From NCBI RefSeq assembly GCF_024809975.1, contig NZ_JANUDY010000002.1:186001-250000 (forward strand): 64,000 nucleotides of DNA, read 5' to 3'. Numbering within the stretch: the stretch's first letter is position 1; each line of letters opens with the position of its first letter. The notes below the pieces were generated by a model. That model saw nothing but the letters and a program-made list of their open reading frames with translations, was not told where the DNA came from and ran no database searches. Below, piece after piece: positions 1 to 9,745 of the stretch. Origin of the DNA: Comamonas sp. BIGb0152 (lineage in GTDB: Bacteria > Pseudomonadota > Gammaproteobacteria > Burkholderiales > Burkholderiaceae_C). Position numbers and translations under genes: made by a program.

Positions 1-2074
1 CAGCGCCAGTGCCGATGCCTCGGCGCAAGGCCTGTCCAAGCCCTATGCCGGCGGCCAGGTGGCACGCGGTGGGCGTGTGGGCATTCTGGGCACCGAAGAC
101 ATCATGAACACGCCGTTCTCCACCACGGCCTACACCCAGGACTTGATCCGCGACCAGCAGGCGCGCAGCGTAGGCGATGTGCTGCAAAACGATGCCTCGG
201 TACGGGTGTCGCGCGGTTTTGGCAACTTCCAAGAATCGTATTTTGTGCGCGGCTTTGTGCTTGGCTCGGACAGCATTGCCTACAACGGCTTGTATGGGCT
301 GCTGCCCCGCCAGTACGTATCGGCTGAGCTGTTTGAACGGGTGGAGCTGCTGCGCGGCGCAAGTGGCTTTTTGAATGGTGCCTCGCCCGCAGGCGACAGC
401 ATTGGCGGCGCTTTGAACCTGCTGCCCAAGCGCGCCTCGAACGAGCCGCTGACGCGGGTCAGCGTCGGGGGCTCCAGCGGCGCGCAAGGCTATGCGGCCG
501 CCGACATCAGCCGCCGCTTTGGCCCGGACCAAGCCACCGGCCTGCGCCTGAATGTGGCCAAGCGCAAGGGCGATACCGCCATCGATGGTGAAGGGGTGGA
601 TCTGAGTGTGGTGTCCTTGGGGGTGGACTGGCGCTCCAGCCAACTGCGCCTGTCGGCCGATGTGGGCTACCAAAGCCACAAGCTGACATCGCCGCGCCCC
701 AACGTGACCTTGAATGCGGCCGTGACCCAGGTGCCCAGTGCGCCCGACAGCCACCGCAACTTTGCCCAGCCCTGGAGCTACTCGAACGAGCGCGACAGCT
801 TTGGCTCGGTGCGCGCCGAGTACGACATCAACAGCCGGCTGACGGCCTGGGTGGCAGGCGGCGCCCGCTTCGGGCGCGAACGCAATTCGCTCGCCAACCT
901 GACCCTGAACAACGGCAGCACCGGCAGCGGCACACAGGCTCGCTTTGACAATACCCGCGCCGATGACATCTACACCGGTGAAGTGGGCCTGCGCGGCAAG
1001 CTGACGACCGGCAGCATTGGCCACAGCCTGGTGCTGGCGGCATCGACTTTCTCGGACAAGCGCAAGAACGCCTTCTATTCGCAGCCGGCGGCCAGCGCCT
1101 TTGCCACCAACCTGTACACGCCGGTGTATGGCGTGGCGCCGCCGCTGGGCACCAGCTCCAATGACCTCGATGACCCGGCGCTGCAGGCGCGCATCAAGCT
1201 GTCGAGCCTGGCCTTGTCGGACACCTTGTCGATGTTTGACGAGCGCCTGCTGCTGACCGTTGGGTTGCGCCACCAGACCATCGAGACACAGACCTTTGCC
1301 TACAACACCGGTATTGCAGCGCCCAAGGTGGACAAGAGCCGCACCAGCCCGATGGCGGCCGTGGTCTTCAAGCCGGCGGAGCGGATATCGCTCTACGCCA
1401 ACTACATCGAAGGCCTGACCCCGGGCGAGATTGCGCCAGCGCTGTCGGCAGGTCTGCCCGTGGCCAATGCCGGCGAGGCGCTTGCGCCCTATGTGTCCAA
1501 GCAAAAGGAGCTGGGCATCAAGTGGGATGGCGGCGATATCGGCGCGGGCCTGGCCTGGTTTACCACCGACAAGCCCCGGGTGTTCCGCAACGCGGTCTCG
1601 GGCGCCTACGGCCCTGAAGGCATGGACCGCCATCGCGGCCTGGAGCTGAACGTGTTTGGCCAGGTGACGCGCGGTTTGCGGGTGCTGGGCGGCCTGACCT
1701 GGCTGGATGCCAAGCAACTGGCCGATGGCCAAAACCCCAACGCCGGCAAGCGCGTGATTGGTGTGCCCCGCCAGCAGGGCAACCTGGGCCTGGAATGGGA
1801 TGTGCCGGGCGTGCGTGGCCTGACCCTGGATGGCCGTGCGGTGGCCACCGGCAGCAGCTATGCCAATGCAACCAATAGCTTGCAAGTGGCAGGCTGGACG
1901 CGCTTTGACCTGGGTGCCCGTTACCTGACCGAGATCGATGGCCGCCTGGTCACCTTCCGTGCCCGTGTCGAGAATGCCGCCAACCGCAACTACTGGGCAT
2001 CGGTGGGCTCCACCGGCTACCTGGTGCTGTCCAACCCGCGCAGCTTCACGGTCAGCGCCAGTGTGGACTTTTAA
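1..2074 (+). CDS. TonB-dependent outer-membrane receptor, 5' end missing
   Basis: The reading frame is already open at base 2, so the signal peptide and the start of the plug lie outside the window. The visible part begins near the plug (a GRVGILGTEDIMNTPFS segment, then SVGDVLQNDASVRV) and runs through a full beta barrel to a C-terminal aromatic residue (SASVDF), as expected for outer-membrane porin-like receptors. The family imports ferric siderophores using TonB/ExbBD energy. FhuA/FoxA-like hydroxamate receptors look closest, but the substrate cannot be read from sequence. The sigma factor gene follows about 30 bp downstream in the same direction, so the receptor is probably part of that iron-responsive cluster. 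The GTG at 59 is internal and should not be taken as the start. Confidence 0.9.
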   Translation, partial: SASADASAQGLSKPYAGGQVARGGRVGILGTEDIMNTPFSTTAYTQDLIRDQQARSVGDVLQNDASVRVSRGFGNFQESYFVRGFVLGSDSIAYNGLYGLLPRQYVSAELFERVELLRGASGFLNGASPAGDSIGGALNLLPKRASNEPLTRVSVGGSSGAQGYAAADISRRFGPDQATGLRLNVAKRKGDTAIDGEGVDLSVVSLGVDWRSSQLRLSADVGYQSHKLTSPRPNVTLNAAVTQVPSAPDSHRNFAQPWSYSNERDSFGSVRAEYDINSRLTAWVAGGARFGRERNSLANLTLNNGSTGSGTQARFDNTRADDIYTGEVGLRGKLTTGSIGHSLVLAASTFSDKRKNAFYSQPAASAFATNLYTPVYGVAPPLGTSSNDLDDPALQARIKLSSLALSDTLSMFDERLLLTVGLRHQTIETQTFAYNTGIAAPKVDKSRTSPMAAVVFKPAERISLYANYIEGLTPGEIAPALSAGLPVANAGEALAPYVSKQKELGIKWDGGDIGAGLAWFTTDKPRVFRNAVSGAYGPEGMDRHRGLELNVFGQVTRGLRVLGGLTWLDAKQLADGQNPNAGKRVIGVPRQQGNLGLEWDVPGVRGLTLDGRAVATGSSYANATNSLQVAGWTRFDLGARYLTEIDGRLVTFRARVENAANRNYWASVGSTGYLVLSNPRSFTVSASVDF

Positions 2075-2103
2075 GCGCTGACAGCCGGACTGCGGTGTGC
2101 CCC

Positions 2104-2661
2104 ATGACTGCGACCAGCCCCGTGCCCCTCCGCACTACAGCCGCACTGCCCGATATTGCCGCGCTGTATGTGGAACACCATGGCTGGCTGCAAGGGTGGC
2201 TGCGCCGCCGGCTCGGCGATGCGCACCAGGCGGCTGACCTGGCGCAAGACACCTTTGTACGGCTGCTGAGCCCAGCTGCCAGCCATGGCGATGCCAGCGC
2301 GGCTACGCCGCCGGCCGCTGCGCTGCGCGCGCCGCGTGCCTACCTGGCCACGGTGGCCAAGCATGTGCTGGTCAACCACTTGCGCCGCCAGTCGCTGGAG
2401 CAGGCCTATCTGCAGGCGCTGGCTGTGTTGCCCGAGCCCGAAGCCATCTCGCCCGAGCGGCAACTGGTCATTTTGCAAGCTTTGCAGGAGGTCGATGCGA
2501 TGCTCGATGCACTGCCGGCTAAGGTGCGGGCGGTGTTTATCCTCTCGCAGATCGATGGCCTGACCTACGGCGAGATCGCCCAGGCGCTGGGCGTGGGGCT
2601 GCGCTCGGTCAAGCGCTATATGGCCCAGGCCATGGCCGAATGCATTTTGCTGGCGGACTGA
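2104..2661 (+). CDS. FecI-type ECF RNA polymerase sigma factor
   Basis: This small ECF sigma factor (about 185 aa) has region 2 (DAHQAADLAQDTFVRLL, the usual core-binding and -10 recognition helices) and region 4 (VRAVFILSQIDGLTYGEIA followed by a GLRSVKRYMAQAMAEC helix) typical of the FecI group. FecI factors transcribe TonB receptor genes when the cognate receptor signals through FecR. I chose the ATG at 2104; a GTG at 2095 in the same frame would add three residues. The FecR partner follows 10 bp downstream and the STN-bearing receptor after that, the standard order for this surface-signalling system. Confidence 0.93.
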   Translation: MTATSPVPLRTTAALPDIAALYVEHHGWLQGWLRRRLGDAHQAADLAQDTFVRLLSPAASHGDASAATPPAAALRAPRAYLATVAKHVLVNHLRRQSLEQAYLQALAVLPEPEAISPERQLVILQALQEVDAMLDALPAKVRAVFILSQIDGLTYGEIAQALGVGLRSVKRYMAQAMAECILLAD

Positions 2662-2671
2662 GGCACAGCCC

Positions 2672-3649
2672 ATGACCGCCTGGAGCCCGGCACCCGCGCC
2701 CATCATCACCCGCGAAGTGGCGATGCAGGCGGCAGAATGGTTTGTGCGCCTGCAAGAGGAGGCCGGCAGCGCCGATGCCCAGGCGGAGCTGGCACGCTGG
2801 CGGGCGCAATCGCCTGCGCATGAACGTGCCTGGCAGCGGGCGATGGCCGTCAGTCTGCAGGCGGGCTCCATTCCGGCATCGCTGGGCTCGCCCGCGCTGT
2901 CGCGGCCCCAGCGCCGTGCCACGCGCCGCGATACCGTGCGCGCGCTGGCGGTGCTGGTTGCCGCCGTGCCGGCAGGCTGGCTGGCCTGGCGCATGGCCCC
3001 GGTGCAGCAGTGGACGGCCAGCCACGCCACCGCCACGGGCGAATGGCGCAGCTGGACCTTGGCCGATGGCAGCCGTATGGTGCTCGATACCGCCAGCGCT
3101 GCCGATGTGCAGTTCGATGCGCTGCAGCGCCGCATCCATCTGCGCGCTGGCGCGCTCTATGTGGAGACGGCGCCCGATCCGCAGGCCAGCGCAAGGCCCT
3201 TTCTGGTGACCACCGAGCAGGGCGAGGTACGCGCACTGGGCACACGCTTTAGTGTGCGTTGTGGTGATGGATACAGCGATGTGGCCGTGCAGCAAGATGC
3301 CGTGGAGGTACGGCCACGCGGCGGCGCTGCAGCACTGCGCTTGCAGGCCGGCCAGCAACTGCGCTTTAGCGATCAAGACGCTGAGCAGCCACAAGCGGCG
3401 CAAGCCCGTGCCAGCCAGTGGGCGCAAGGCGTGCTGGCGGCCGACAACATGCGTCTGGATGCCTTTTTGGCCGAGCTGGCCCGTTACCGCAGGGGCTGGC
3501 TGCGCTGCGACCCGCAGGTGGCGGCGCTGCGTGTCTCGGGTGCCTTCCAGCTGGCCGATACCGATGCGGTGCTGGCCAACCTGGCCCATCTGCTGCCGGT
3601 GCAGATCAGCGCCCGAACCCCTTACTGGATCACGGTGCTGCCTTTGTAA
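2672..3649 (+). CDS. FecR-family anti-sigma / sigma regulator
   Basis: The protein (325 aa) begins with the DUF4880-type cytoplasmic segment seen in FecR proteins (AAEWFVRLQEEAGSADAQAELARW split over residues 18-41, with HERAW after it). A single hydrophobic span follows around residues 88-110, then a periplasmic FecR domain (WTLADGSRMVLDTASAADV, EVRALGTRFSV). FecR senses the loaded receptor's N-terminal STN domain in the periplasm and releases or activates the sigma factor in the cytoplasm. It lies between the sigma gene and the STN-containing receptor, so the three most likely form one signalling unit. Confidence 0.93.
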   Translation: MTAWSPAPAPIITREVAMQAAEWFVRLQEEAGSADAQAELARWRAQSPAHERAWQRAMAVSLQAGSIPASLGSPALSRPQRRATRRDTVRALAVLVAAVPAGWLAWRMAPVQQWTASHATATGEWRSWTLADGSRMVLDTASAADVQFDALQRRIHLRAGALYVETAPDPQASARPFLVTTEQGEVRALGTRFSVRCGDGYSDVAVQQDAVEVRPRGGAAALRLQAGQQLRFSDQDAEQPQAAQARASQWAQGVLAADNMRLDAFLAELARYRRGWLRCDPQVAALRVSGAFQLADTDAVLANLAHLLPVQISARTPYWITVLPL

Positions 3650-3767
3650 AACGGCCTATGGGCTAGCGCATAAAAAATTTTCTGCAATTTTGGCCCCTTT
3701 GGCGGCGGTCGGCTGTCCTGGGTAGGGATAGCGAATTTATCTGTACCGACCCCAAGCAGGAAGCCTT

Positions 3768-6296
3768 ATGCCAACCATCTCTCGTCACCCGCAAGCCGGC
3801 CAAGTATTGGCACAACCCATGCCCTCAACGCTGGCCCGCGCAGTGCAGGCCGCCATGCTCACCATGGGCGTCAGCGCCATGCTGGGGCTGGCCGTGCCGG
3901 CCCATGCCCAAACCGCCGCTGACCAGGCAACCGCAGCGGCTGGCGCGGCGCAATCCTTGCAGGTGCCGGCCGGGCCACTGCCTGCCGCGCTGGTGGCCTT
4001 TGCATCGCAAACCGGTGTCAGCGTCAGCGGCACGCCAGAGCTGGTCAGCGCTGTGCAGTCGCCCGGTGTGAACGGGGCCTTGCCCATCGCCCAAGCACTG
4101 CAGCAGCTACTGGCTGGCACGGGGCTGGAGGCGGTGCCTGCGGGTGCCCGCTCTTATGTGCTGCGCAAGCGCGTTGCGGCTACCCAGGCCCCGGTGGCGG
4201 GCGAGATGCTGCTGGCGCCGGTGATCGTGCAAGCCCAGGCAGACCGGGTAGCAGCCTCGGAGCACACGGGCTCTTACACGACGGCCGAGTCGAATACTGC
4301 CACGCGCATGGGGCTGTCGCTGCGCGAGACGCCGCAGTCGGTGACGGTGATCACCCGCCAGCAAATGGACGACCAGGGCCTGAGCAACCTGCCCGAGATT
4401 CTGGACAAGGTGACGGGCTTTACCGTGGGCCGCAATGACAGCGAGCGTGCCACCTTCTATTCACGGGGCTTTACGGTCGAGAACTTCCAGTTCGATGGCA
4501 TGCCCAACACGATGGACTCGGCCAACCAGTACACCACCTCGTTGGCCGACAGCGCCATCTATGACCGGGTGGAAGTGGTCAAAGGCGCCACCGGCCTGCT
4601 GACCGGCGCGGGCAACCCGGGCGCGGTCGTCAACCTGGTGCGCAAGCGGCCGACCAAGGCGTTCCAGGCATCGGTGGAGGGCGGTGTGGGATCCTGGCGC
4701 AAGCAGCGCGGTGTGGCCGATGTAGCGGGCCCCTTGAACGCCGACGGCAGCGTGCGCGCGCGCATGGTGGCCGCCGCGCAGAATGCCGATTCGCATGTGG
4801 ACTACTACAGCCGTGACACCCGCAACCTCTACGGCATTGTGGAGGCCGACCTAGCGCCCCGCACCACGGCGGCGCTGGGCATCGACTACATGCAGACCCG
4901 GGCCAACGGTGCCTCTTATGGCCATCTGCCGCTGTTCTTCTCAGATGGCGGGCAGACCCATTTCCCCACATCGCTCAACCCTGCTACGCGCTGGTCATAC
5001 TGGAACAACGACAGCACCAACCTGTTTGCGGATCTAAAGCATGTGTTTGACAACGGCTGGAAGCTGGAGCTGGCCGGCAGCCACCTGCGCCAAAGCCGCG
5101 ATGTGCAGGTGGGCGTGGCCGCTTATGGCCAGCTCGATCCGGTAACGGGGCAGGGCATCAACCGACTGTCGGTCAAAATCCCCACCACCTCGACCACCGA
5201 CTCGCTCAACGCCGTGCTGTCGGGGCCGTTTGAGCTGCTGGGCCGCAGCCATGAGCTGACCTTGGGGGCGGGTTGGTCGCGCGGGCGCCGTGGAGCACCG
5301 GGCTACACCTCCAGCTACGACCCCGTGGACAATTATTTTGAATGGCAGGGCTATGCACCAGAGCCGCAATTTGATCGGATCAGCGACCGCAACGCGCGCC
5401 TGACCGAGAAGGGGGCTTTTGGCGCTGTGCGTCTGCGGCCTACCGATGCGCTGTCCGTCATTCTGGGCGCGCGGGTCAGCTGGTACCGGCTGATTGATGG
5501 GGACACCGATCTGCAAAGCGGTGTCTATACCCTCAACGACAGGCTGCAGGTGAGCCACAAAGTAATTCCGTATGCGGGTGTGGTCTATGACTTCAGCAAG
5601 CAATGGTCGGTCTATGCCAGCTATACCGATATCTTCAACCCGCAGACCTACTACAAGGATGCGGGCGGCACGGCCCTGCCACCGCTGACGGGCAAGAGCA
5701 AGGAAATCGGCATCAAGGCTGCGCTGCTGGATGGCAAGCTCAACACCTCGGTGGCGCTGTTCCACACCCAGCAAACCAACGCTGCGCAATATGTGGATTC
5801 CAACCCGGCTACTGGTGAGGAAATCTATATCGCTGCCAAGGGCGTCAAAAGCCGGGGCGTGGAGATGGAGGTCTCCGGCCAGATCACCCCGGCCTGGAAC
5901 CTGTATGCGGGCTACACCTACCGCGAGTCGACCTTGGGCTACCAGCCCGATGTGATCCTGAGCGCGGTCAATACCAACCAGCCCAAGCACCTGGTCAAGC
6001 TGAGCACCAGCTACCGCCTGCCGGGGCAGTGGAAGCCCGTGACCGTGGGCGGCTCGCTCAGCTGGCAAAGCGAAACCTATTACCAGCAAGCTGGCGACCA
6101 GCAGTGGCGCGCCACCCAGCCGGCCTACACCTTGCTGGGGCTGATGGCCCGCTGGGAGGTGGATTCGCAGCTGTCGCTGGCGCTCAACTTGAGCAATGTG
6201 TTGAACAAAACCTATATGCCGGGCATGGGCTCTTATGGCACCGGCGTGTATGGTGATCCGCGCAGTGTTTATCTGTCGGCACGCTACCAGTTTTAA
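3768..6296 (+). CDS. TonB-dependent siderophore receptor with STN signalling domain
   Basis: The protein is 842 aa. A long signal peptide ends near AHAQ (about residue 48). An STN domain follows (about residues 60-130: LQVPAGPLPAALVAFASQTG and a GLEAVPAGARSYVLRKR end), then the plug (ETPQSVTVITRQQMDDQG) and a barrel ending in SARYQF. The STN domain is the periplasmic piece that talks to FecR, so this receptor rather than the truncated one upstream is the likely signal transducer for the FecI/FecR pair. The FpvA/FoxA/FiuA-like plug suggests a ferric siderophore; the exact ligand is unknown. The 118 bp gap before it leaves room for a sigma-dependent promoter. Confidence 0.94.
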   Translation: MPTISRHPQAGQVLAQPMPSTLARAVQAAMLTMGVSAMLGLAVPAHAQTAADQATAAAGAAQSLQVPAGPLPAALVAFASQTGVSVSGTPELVSAVQSPGVNGALPIAQALQQLLAGTGLEAVPAGARSYVLRKRVAATQAPVAGEMLLAPVIVQAQADRVAASEHTGSYTTAESNTATRMGLSLRETPQSVTVITRQQMDDQGLSNLPEILDKVTGFTVGRNDSERATFYSRGFTVENFQFDGMPNTMDSANQYTTSLADSAIYDRVEVVKGATGLLTGAGNPGAVVNLVRKRPTKAFQASVEGGVGSWRKQRGVADVAGPLNADGSVRARMVAAAQNADSHVDYYSRDTRNLYGIVEADLAPRTTAALGIDYMQTRANGASYGHLPLFFSDGGQTHFPTSLNPATRWSYWNNDSTNLFADLKHVFDNGWKLELAGSHLRQSRDVQVGVAAYGQLDPVTGQGINRLSVKIPTTSTTDSLNAVLSGPFELLGRSHELTLGAGWSRGRRGAPGYTSSYDPVDNYFEWQGYAPEPQFDRISDRNARLTEKGAFGAVRLRPTDALSVILGARVSWYRLIDGDTDLQSGVYTLNDRLQVSHKVIPYAGVVYDFSKQWSVYASYTDIFNPQTYYKDAGGTALPPLTGKSKEIGIKAALLDGKLNTSVALFHTQQTNAAQYVDSNPATGEEIYIAAKGVKSRGVEMEVSGQITPAWNLYAGYTYRESTLGYQPDVILSAVNTNQPKHLVKLSTSYRLPGQWKPVTVGGSLSWQSETYYQQAGDQQWRATQPAYTLLGLMARWEVDSQLSLALNLSNVLNKTYMPGMGSYGTGVYGDPRSVYLSARYQF

Positions 6297-6861
6297 GCGC
6301 CGCCAGCACAGCCCTTGGTGCGCTGCTACAAGCTTGGGGGCGCTTTGTTGTGGCGCTTGGCGGGTGCTCCTCCCCGGAGGGGAGGGCGCCAAGCGGATTC
6401 CCGGAATATGGCGACGGGGATGCTTGGTGATAAATGAAACCAAGCTTTAAAAAATCTCGGGAGGTAATGGATTTGCAGGCGGATGCAAAGGAGTAACAAG
6501 GCATTAAATACTGCGGAGGTCTGCCTTTTATATCTTGTATACGTGTACCGCCATTCTTGCATTTCAGAACCTTAAACATCACGGTTCCCCATGTAGCCCG
6601 CCCGGTGCCCGGGTGCTGGGGGCGAGGGCGCATGGCGGTCTCTGCCAGCCGTATATAAACTGGGTATTTATTGCTATTGAATAATTTCCCCCGGGCTTCC
6701 ATCTGGTGGTTATACAGATAGCCATTAATCACTGGGGAGGCATTTCATTTTCAAACAATTCCTGCGTGGTTTTTAAAAACCAAATAGTCTATCATTGAAT
6801 CCTCGTTGATAGTCAATATCAATGAGTTTTTAAACGGTCTTAGCCACATAGGAGGCGATGT
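6297..6861. other. Long intergenic stretch with a strong hairpin and an A/T-rich end
   Basis: No convincing gene is seen. An inverted repeat at 6355-6362 / 6387-6394 (GCTTGGCG and its complement) encloses a second one (CTCCCC/GGGGAG). It could end the receptor transcript, although no T-run follows. The last 200 bp are clearly A/T-richer than the flanks and include TTGATAGTCAATATCAATGA near 6805-6824, a partly palindromic stretch that may be an operator for the exported-protein gene that follows. Confidence 0.5.
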
Positions 6862-7515
6862 ATGTTTATTCGATCCATCACCACAGCCGCAGTACTGCTG
6901 GCATTCCTGCCCGCACATGCGCAAACAGGGCCGGTGACGCAGGCTATGCCATCCGGCAACCCTTTCTTCAACACCATCGGCAATCCGCAAAATGCGGCGC
7001 CCATACCGCATCAGCAGCCCTTCTCATCCACCCGGTTCGAGCCGGTGGTCAACCCCGGGCGCCATGCCTTCAACCCGCCGTTGCGCCTTGCCAGCACGGT
7101 CATGCATGCCAGTCCATCGGCGCCACCCGGGGTGATCGGCAGCGCGTTCTTCCGTCTGTCGGCGCAACCCTATGCCGTCACGGACAGCGGTCCGTTCGGC
7201 GCTGATCCATCGCAGAACGTCTTCGACGAGCTACAGCGCGATGCGCCTCCCCCTAGCGCCCCGGACTTCCTTTTTCAGGAAGTGGAGCCCTACAGCCATC
7301 CGGCACCGACGGGCGTCTTGCCCTCTGCTGCCTCCCAGCCGCCTGCCTTCCCGGTAGCGGTAGAGGCCTTCAAGCACCATCTGGCGCGCAACAGCGTCTG
7401 GGGCATTTCCTCTTACGAGGAAGAGCCCGCCTGGTCCTGCATCGCTATCAACGGTATGGCTTGCCCGCCCAGCATGCAGCAGGGCATCTTCGGCCCAAAC
7501 CCATTCCCGGCGTAG
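6862..7515 (+). CDS. Exported protein of unknown function
   Basis: I do not recognise this protein (217 aa). The start is firm: AGGAGG lies seven bases before the ATG. A short classical signal peptide (MFIRSITTAAVLLAFLPAHA) is followed by a proline- and asparagine-rich, low-complexity mature chain with two cysteines near the C-terminus (WSCIAINGMACPP) that could form a disulfide in the periplasm. No membrane segment follows the signal. It stands alone between two long intergenic stretches, the first A/T-rich, so it may be independently regulated or acquired. Confidence 0.7.
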   Translation: MFIRSITTAAVLLAFLPAHAQTGPVTQAMPSGNPFFNTIGNPQNAAPIPHQQPFSSTRFEPVVNPGRHAFNPPLRLASTVMHASPSAPPGVIGSAFFRLSAQPYAVTDSGPFGADPSQNVFDELQRDAPPPSAPDFLFQEVEPYSHPAPTGVLPSAASQPPAFPVAVEAFKHHLARNSVWGISSYEEEPAWSCIAINGMACPPSMQQGIFGPNPFPA

Positions 7516-7921
7516 TTGTGCCATGTGTTTTTCCGTAGTGGTCTGGTAGCGCTGCCAGCCCTGGCCACCTCTGAATGGGGTGGCTTTTGCGCACCATCCT
7601 GGCGCCTAGCACTGCAGCACCGCCATGGTGGCCAGCAAAGTGGTGGTATGCCGGGGGCTGCAGATCTGGATAGCCCGCCACATTGCTTTCTACGACAATG
7701 GCTTTCGCGACCTGTGAGACGCTGCCACTGGTGACTGGCCGATTGCTGCTGCGGGCCGCTTGGGGCCAAGCGCTGTGAAGCAGCGCATTTATAACTTTTT
7801 GTTTAACAAATGCTGAGCAGTGGTTGAAATCTTTCCGCCGCACTTGGTGTCTATTCAGGGGTAACGCAGGCAGACCTCGTGATCTGCCTGATCTGCAATC
7901 ACTGATTTCCGGAGCGCAACC
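7516..7921. other. Intergenic stretch, no gene seen
   Basis: About 400 bp without a credible coding frame on either strand. It becomes A/T-rich just before msrP (around 7786-7815), where a promoter for the msrPQ operon would be expected, but I cannot fix -35/-10 boxes. Confidence 0.4.
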
Positions 7922-8902
7922 ATGCTGATACGTACGCACAACTCGGGCTTTGACCATGGCAACAGCAGCGAAATCACGCCGCAAGGCCTGTATTTCAGCC
8001 GGCGCGACCTGCTCAAATGGGGCGCAGCTGGCGGCTCGGTGCTGGCCTCCGGGGGCGCATGGGCCCAAGCGGCCAAGGCCGACAGTCTCAAGGCCCTGAG
8101 CTCGGTCAAGTCCACGGTGCCGGGTGCGCTGTCGATGGAGACCCCGACCTCGTTCCAGGATGCCAGCACCTACAACAATTACTACGAGTTCGGTCTGGAC
8201 AAAAGCGATCCTGCGCGCTACGCCCATACCTTGAAGACGCGGCCCTGGACGGTGCGGGTCGAGGGCCTGGTCAACAAACCCAAGACCTTTGATATCGAAG
8301 AGCTGCTCAAGCTCAGCGCCCAAGAAGAGCGTATTTACCGCCTGCGCTGTGTCGAAGGCTGGTCCATGGTGATCCCCTGGATCGGTTACTCGCTCTCCAA
8401 GCTGCTGGCCCAGGTGGAACCGCAGGGCAGCGCCAAGTACGTGGAGTTTGTCACCTTGGCCGACAGCAAGACCATGCCTGGCCTGCGCAGCGGCGTGCTG
8501 GACTGGCCCTACACCGAAGGCTTGCGCATGGACGAGGCCATGCACCCCTTGAGTTTGCTGGCCTTTGGCATGTACGGCAAAGAGCTGACACCGCAAAACG
8601 GTGCGCCGCTGCGCTTGGTCCTGCCCTGGAAGTACGGCTTCAAAAGCGCCAAGAGCATCGTGACCATCCGCGTGTTGGAGAAGCAGCCCGGCACCGCCTG
8701 GAACAAGGCTGCGCGCAACGAGTACGGCTTTTACTCCAATGTGAACCCAGATGTGCCGCACCCCCGCTGGAGCCAGGCGACCGAGCGCCGCATCGGCGAA
8801 GGTGGCCTGTTTGCCAAGCGCCACAAAACCCTGCTGTTCAACGGCTATGAAGCCCAGGTGGGCCAACTGTATGCCGGCATGGACCTGCGCAAAGACTACT
8901 GA
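7922..8902 (+). CDS. msrP: Protein-methionine-sulfoxide reductase catalytic subunit MsrP
   Basis: The protein is 326 aa, the usual length for MsrP/YedY. It carries a twin-arginine export signal ([13 protein letters not shown] at about residues 23-35, then AWAQA), as expected for a molybdopterin enzyme exported folded. The oxidoreductase core has the conserved stretch [17 protein letters not shown], whose cysteine coordinates the molybdenum. It repairs oxidised methionines in periplasmic proteins using electrons from the quinone pool delivered by MsrQ, whose gene begins 9 bp downstream. Confidence 0.95.
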   Translation: MLIRTHNSGFDHGNSSEITPQGLYFSRRDLLKWGAAGGSVLASGGAWAQAAKADSLKALSSVKSTVPGALSMETPTSFQDASTYNNYYEFGLDKSDPARYAHTLKTRPWTVRVEGLVNKPKTFDIEELLKLSAQEERIYRLRCVEGWSMVIPWIGYSLSKLLAQVEPQGSAKYVEFVTLADSKTMPGLRSGVLDWPYTEGLRMDEAMHPLSLLAFGMYGKELTPQNGAPLRLVLPWKYGFKSAKSIVTIRVLEKQPGTAWNKAARNEYGFYSNVNPDVPHPRWSQATERRIGEGGLFAKRHKTLLFNGYEAQVGQLYAGMDLRKDY

Positions 8903-8911
8903 ACGCCGCCG

Positions 8912-9565
8912 ATGAGCTTGTCTGCCAAATCTGTGCAGCGGCTGCTGTTGCACCTGCTGTGTCTGTCACCCGCTGCATGGCTTTTTTACCTGGCGGCCAC
9001 GGATGGCCTGGGCGCCAACCCGGCAGAGGCCTTGCTGCGCGCATTGGGCATTTGGGCGATCCGTTTTGTCTGCGTTGCCTTGGCGGTGACGCCGCTGCGC
9101 CAGTGGCTGGGCTGGAACGCGCTGGCCGCTTACCGGCGCATGCTGGGGCTCTATGCCTTCTTCTACGCCAGCCTGCACTGGTTGGCCTATGTGGTGTTCG
9201 ACATGGGTGTGGACTGGAGCGCCATCGTCGCGGATCTGATCAAGCGCCCCTTCATTTTGATTGGCACCTTGGCCTGGTTGGTATTGCTGGTGCTGGCCAT
9301 CACCTCCATCCCCCAGCTGATCCGGCGCATGGGTGGCAAGCGCTGGCAAATGTTGCACCGGGCGGTGTACGGCGTGGCAGCGCTGGCCGTGCTGCATTTT
9401 TGGTGGATGCGCTCGGGCAAGAACAACTTTGCCGAAGTGTGGCTGTATGGACTGGTGTTGGCGGGCTTGCTGGCAGCGCGCTGGGTTTTCTTGAAGCGCA
9501 AGCGCATGTTGGCGGCAGCAAAAGCAGCAAAAGCAGCAAAAGCAGCGCAGGCTGCGAGGGTTTGA
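8912..9565 (+). CDS. msrQ: MsrQ, heme-binding membrane subunit of the MsrPQ system
   Basis: This 217 aa integral membrane protein has about six hydrophobic segments and the ferric-reductase-like histidines of the family (YASLHWLAYVVFD, QMLHRAVYGVAALAVLHFWW). It takes electrons from membrane quinols and passes them to periplasmic MsrP. It starts 9 bp after msrP, so the two are co-transcribed. The C-terminus ends in a repetitive alanine/lysine tail (AKAAKAAKAAKAAQ) encoded by near-perfect AGCAAAAGC-type repeats, which is not part of the family core and probably varies by slippage. Confidence 0.94.
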   Translation: MSLSAKSVQRLLLHLLCLSPAAWLFYLAATDGLGANPAEALLRALGIWAIRFVCVALAVTPLRQWLGWNALAAYRRMLGLYAFFYASLHWLAYVVFDMGVDWSAIVADLIKRPFILIGTLAWLVLLVLAITSIPQLIRRMGGKRWQMLHRAVYGVAALAVLHFWWMRSGKNNFAEVWLYGLVLAGLLAARWVFLKRKRMLAAAKAAKAAKAAQAARV

Positions 9566-9745
9566 TGGCTGGCCTGGGGCCGCGCAGCTGGTTAACCGCT
9601 AGTGGCCTTTCAGCGCGGGTAGCGGTCCCGTACGCAGGCACCGCCCCGGCGCGGTGGACACCACCGCAGTCTATTTGCGCATGTTCGCGCCTCGCAGCCT
9701 CCGCATTGCGGTATTGAACACAGCGGTCTGCCGCACAATCACAGC

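Noticed and set aside
5034..6443. Open minus-strand frame opposite the second TonB receptor
   Set aside because: Antisense shadow; the plus-strand barrel sequence is unmistakable.
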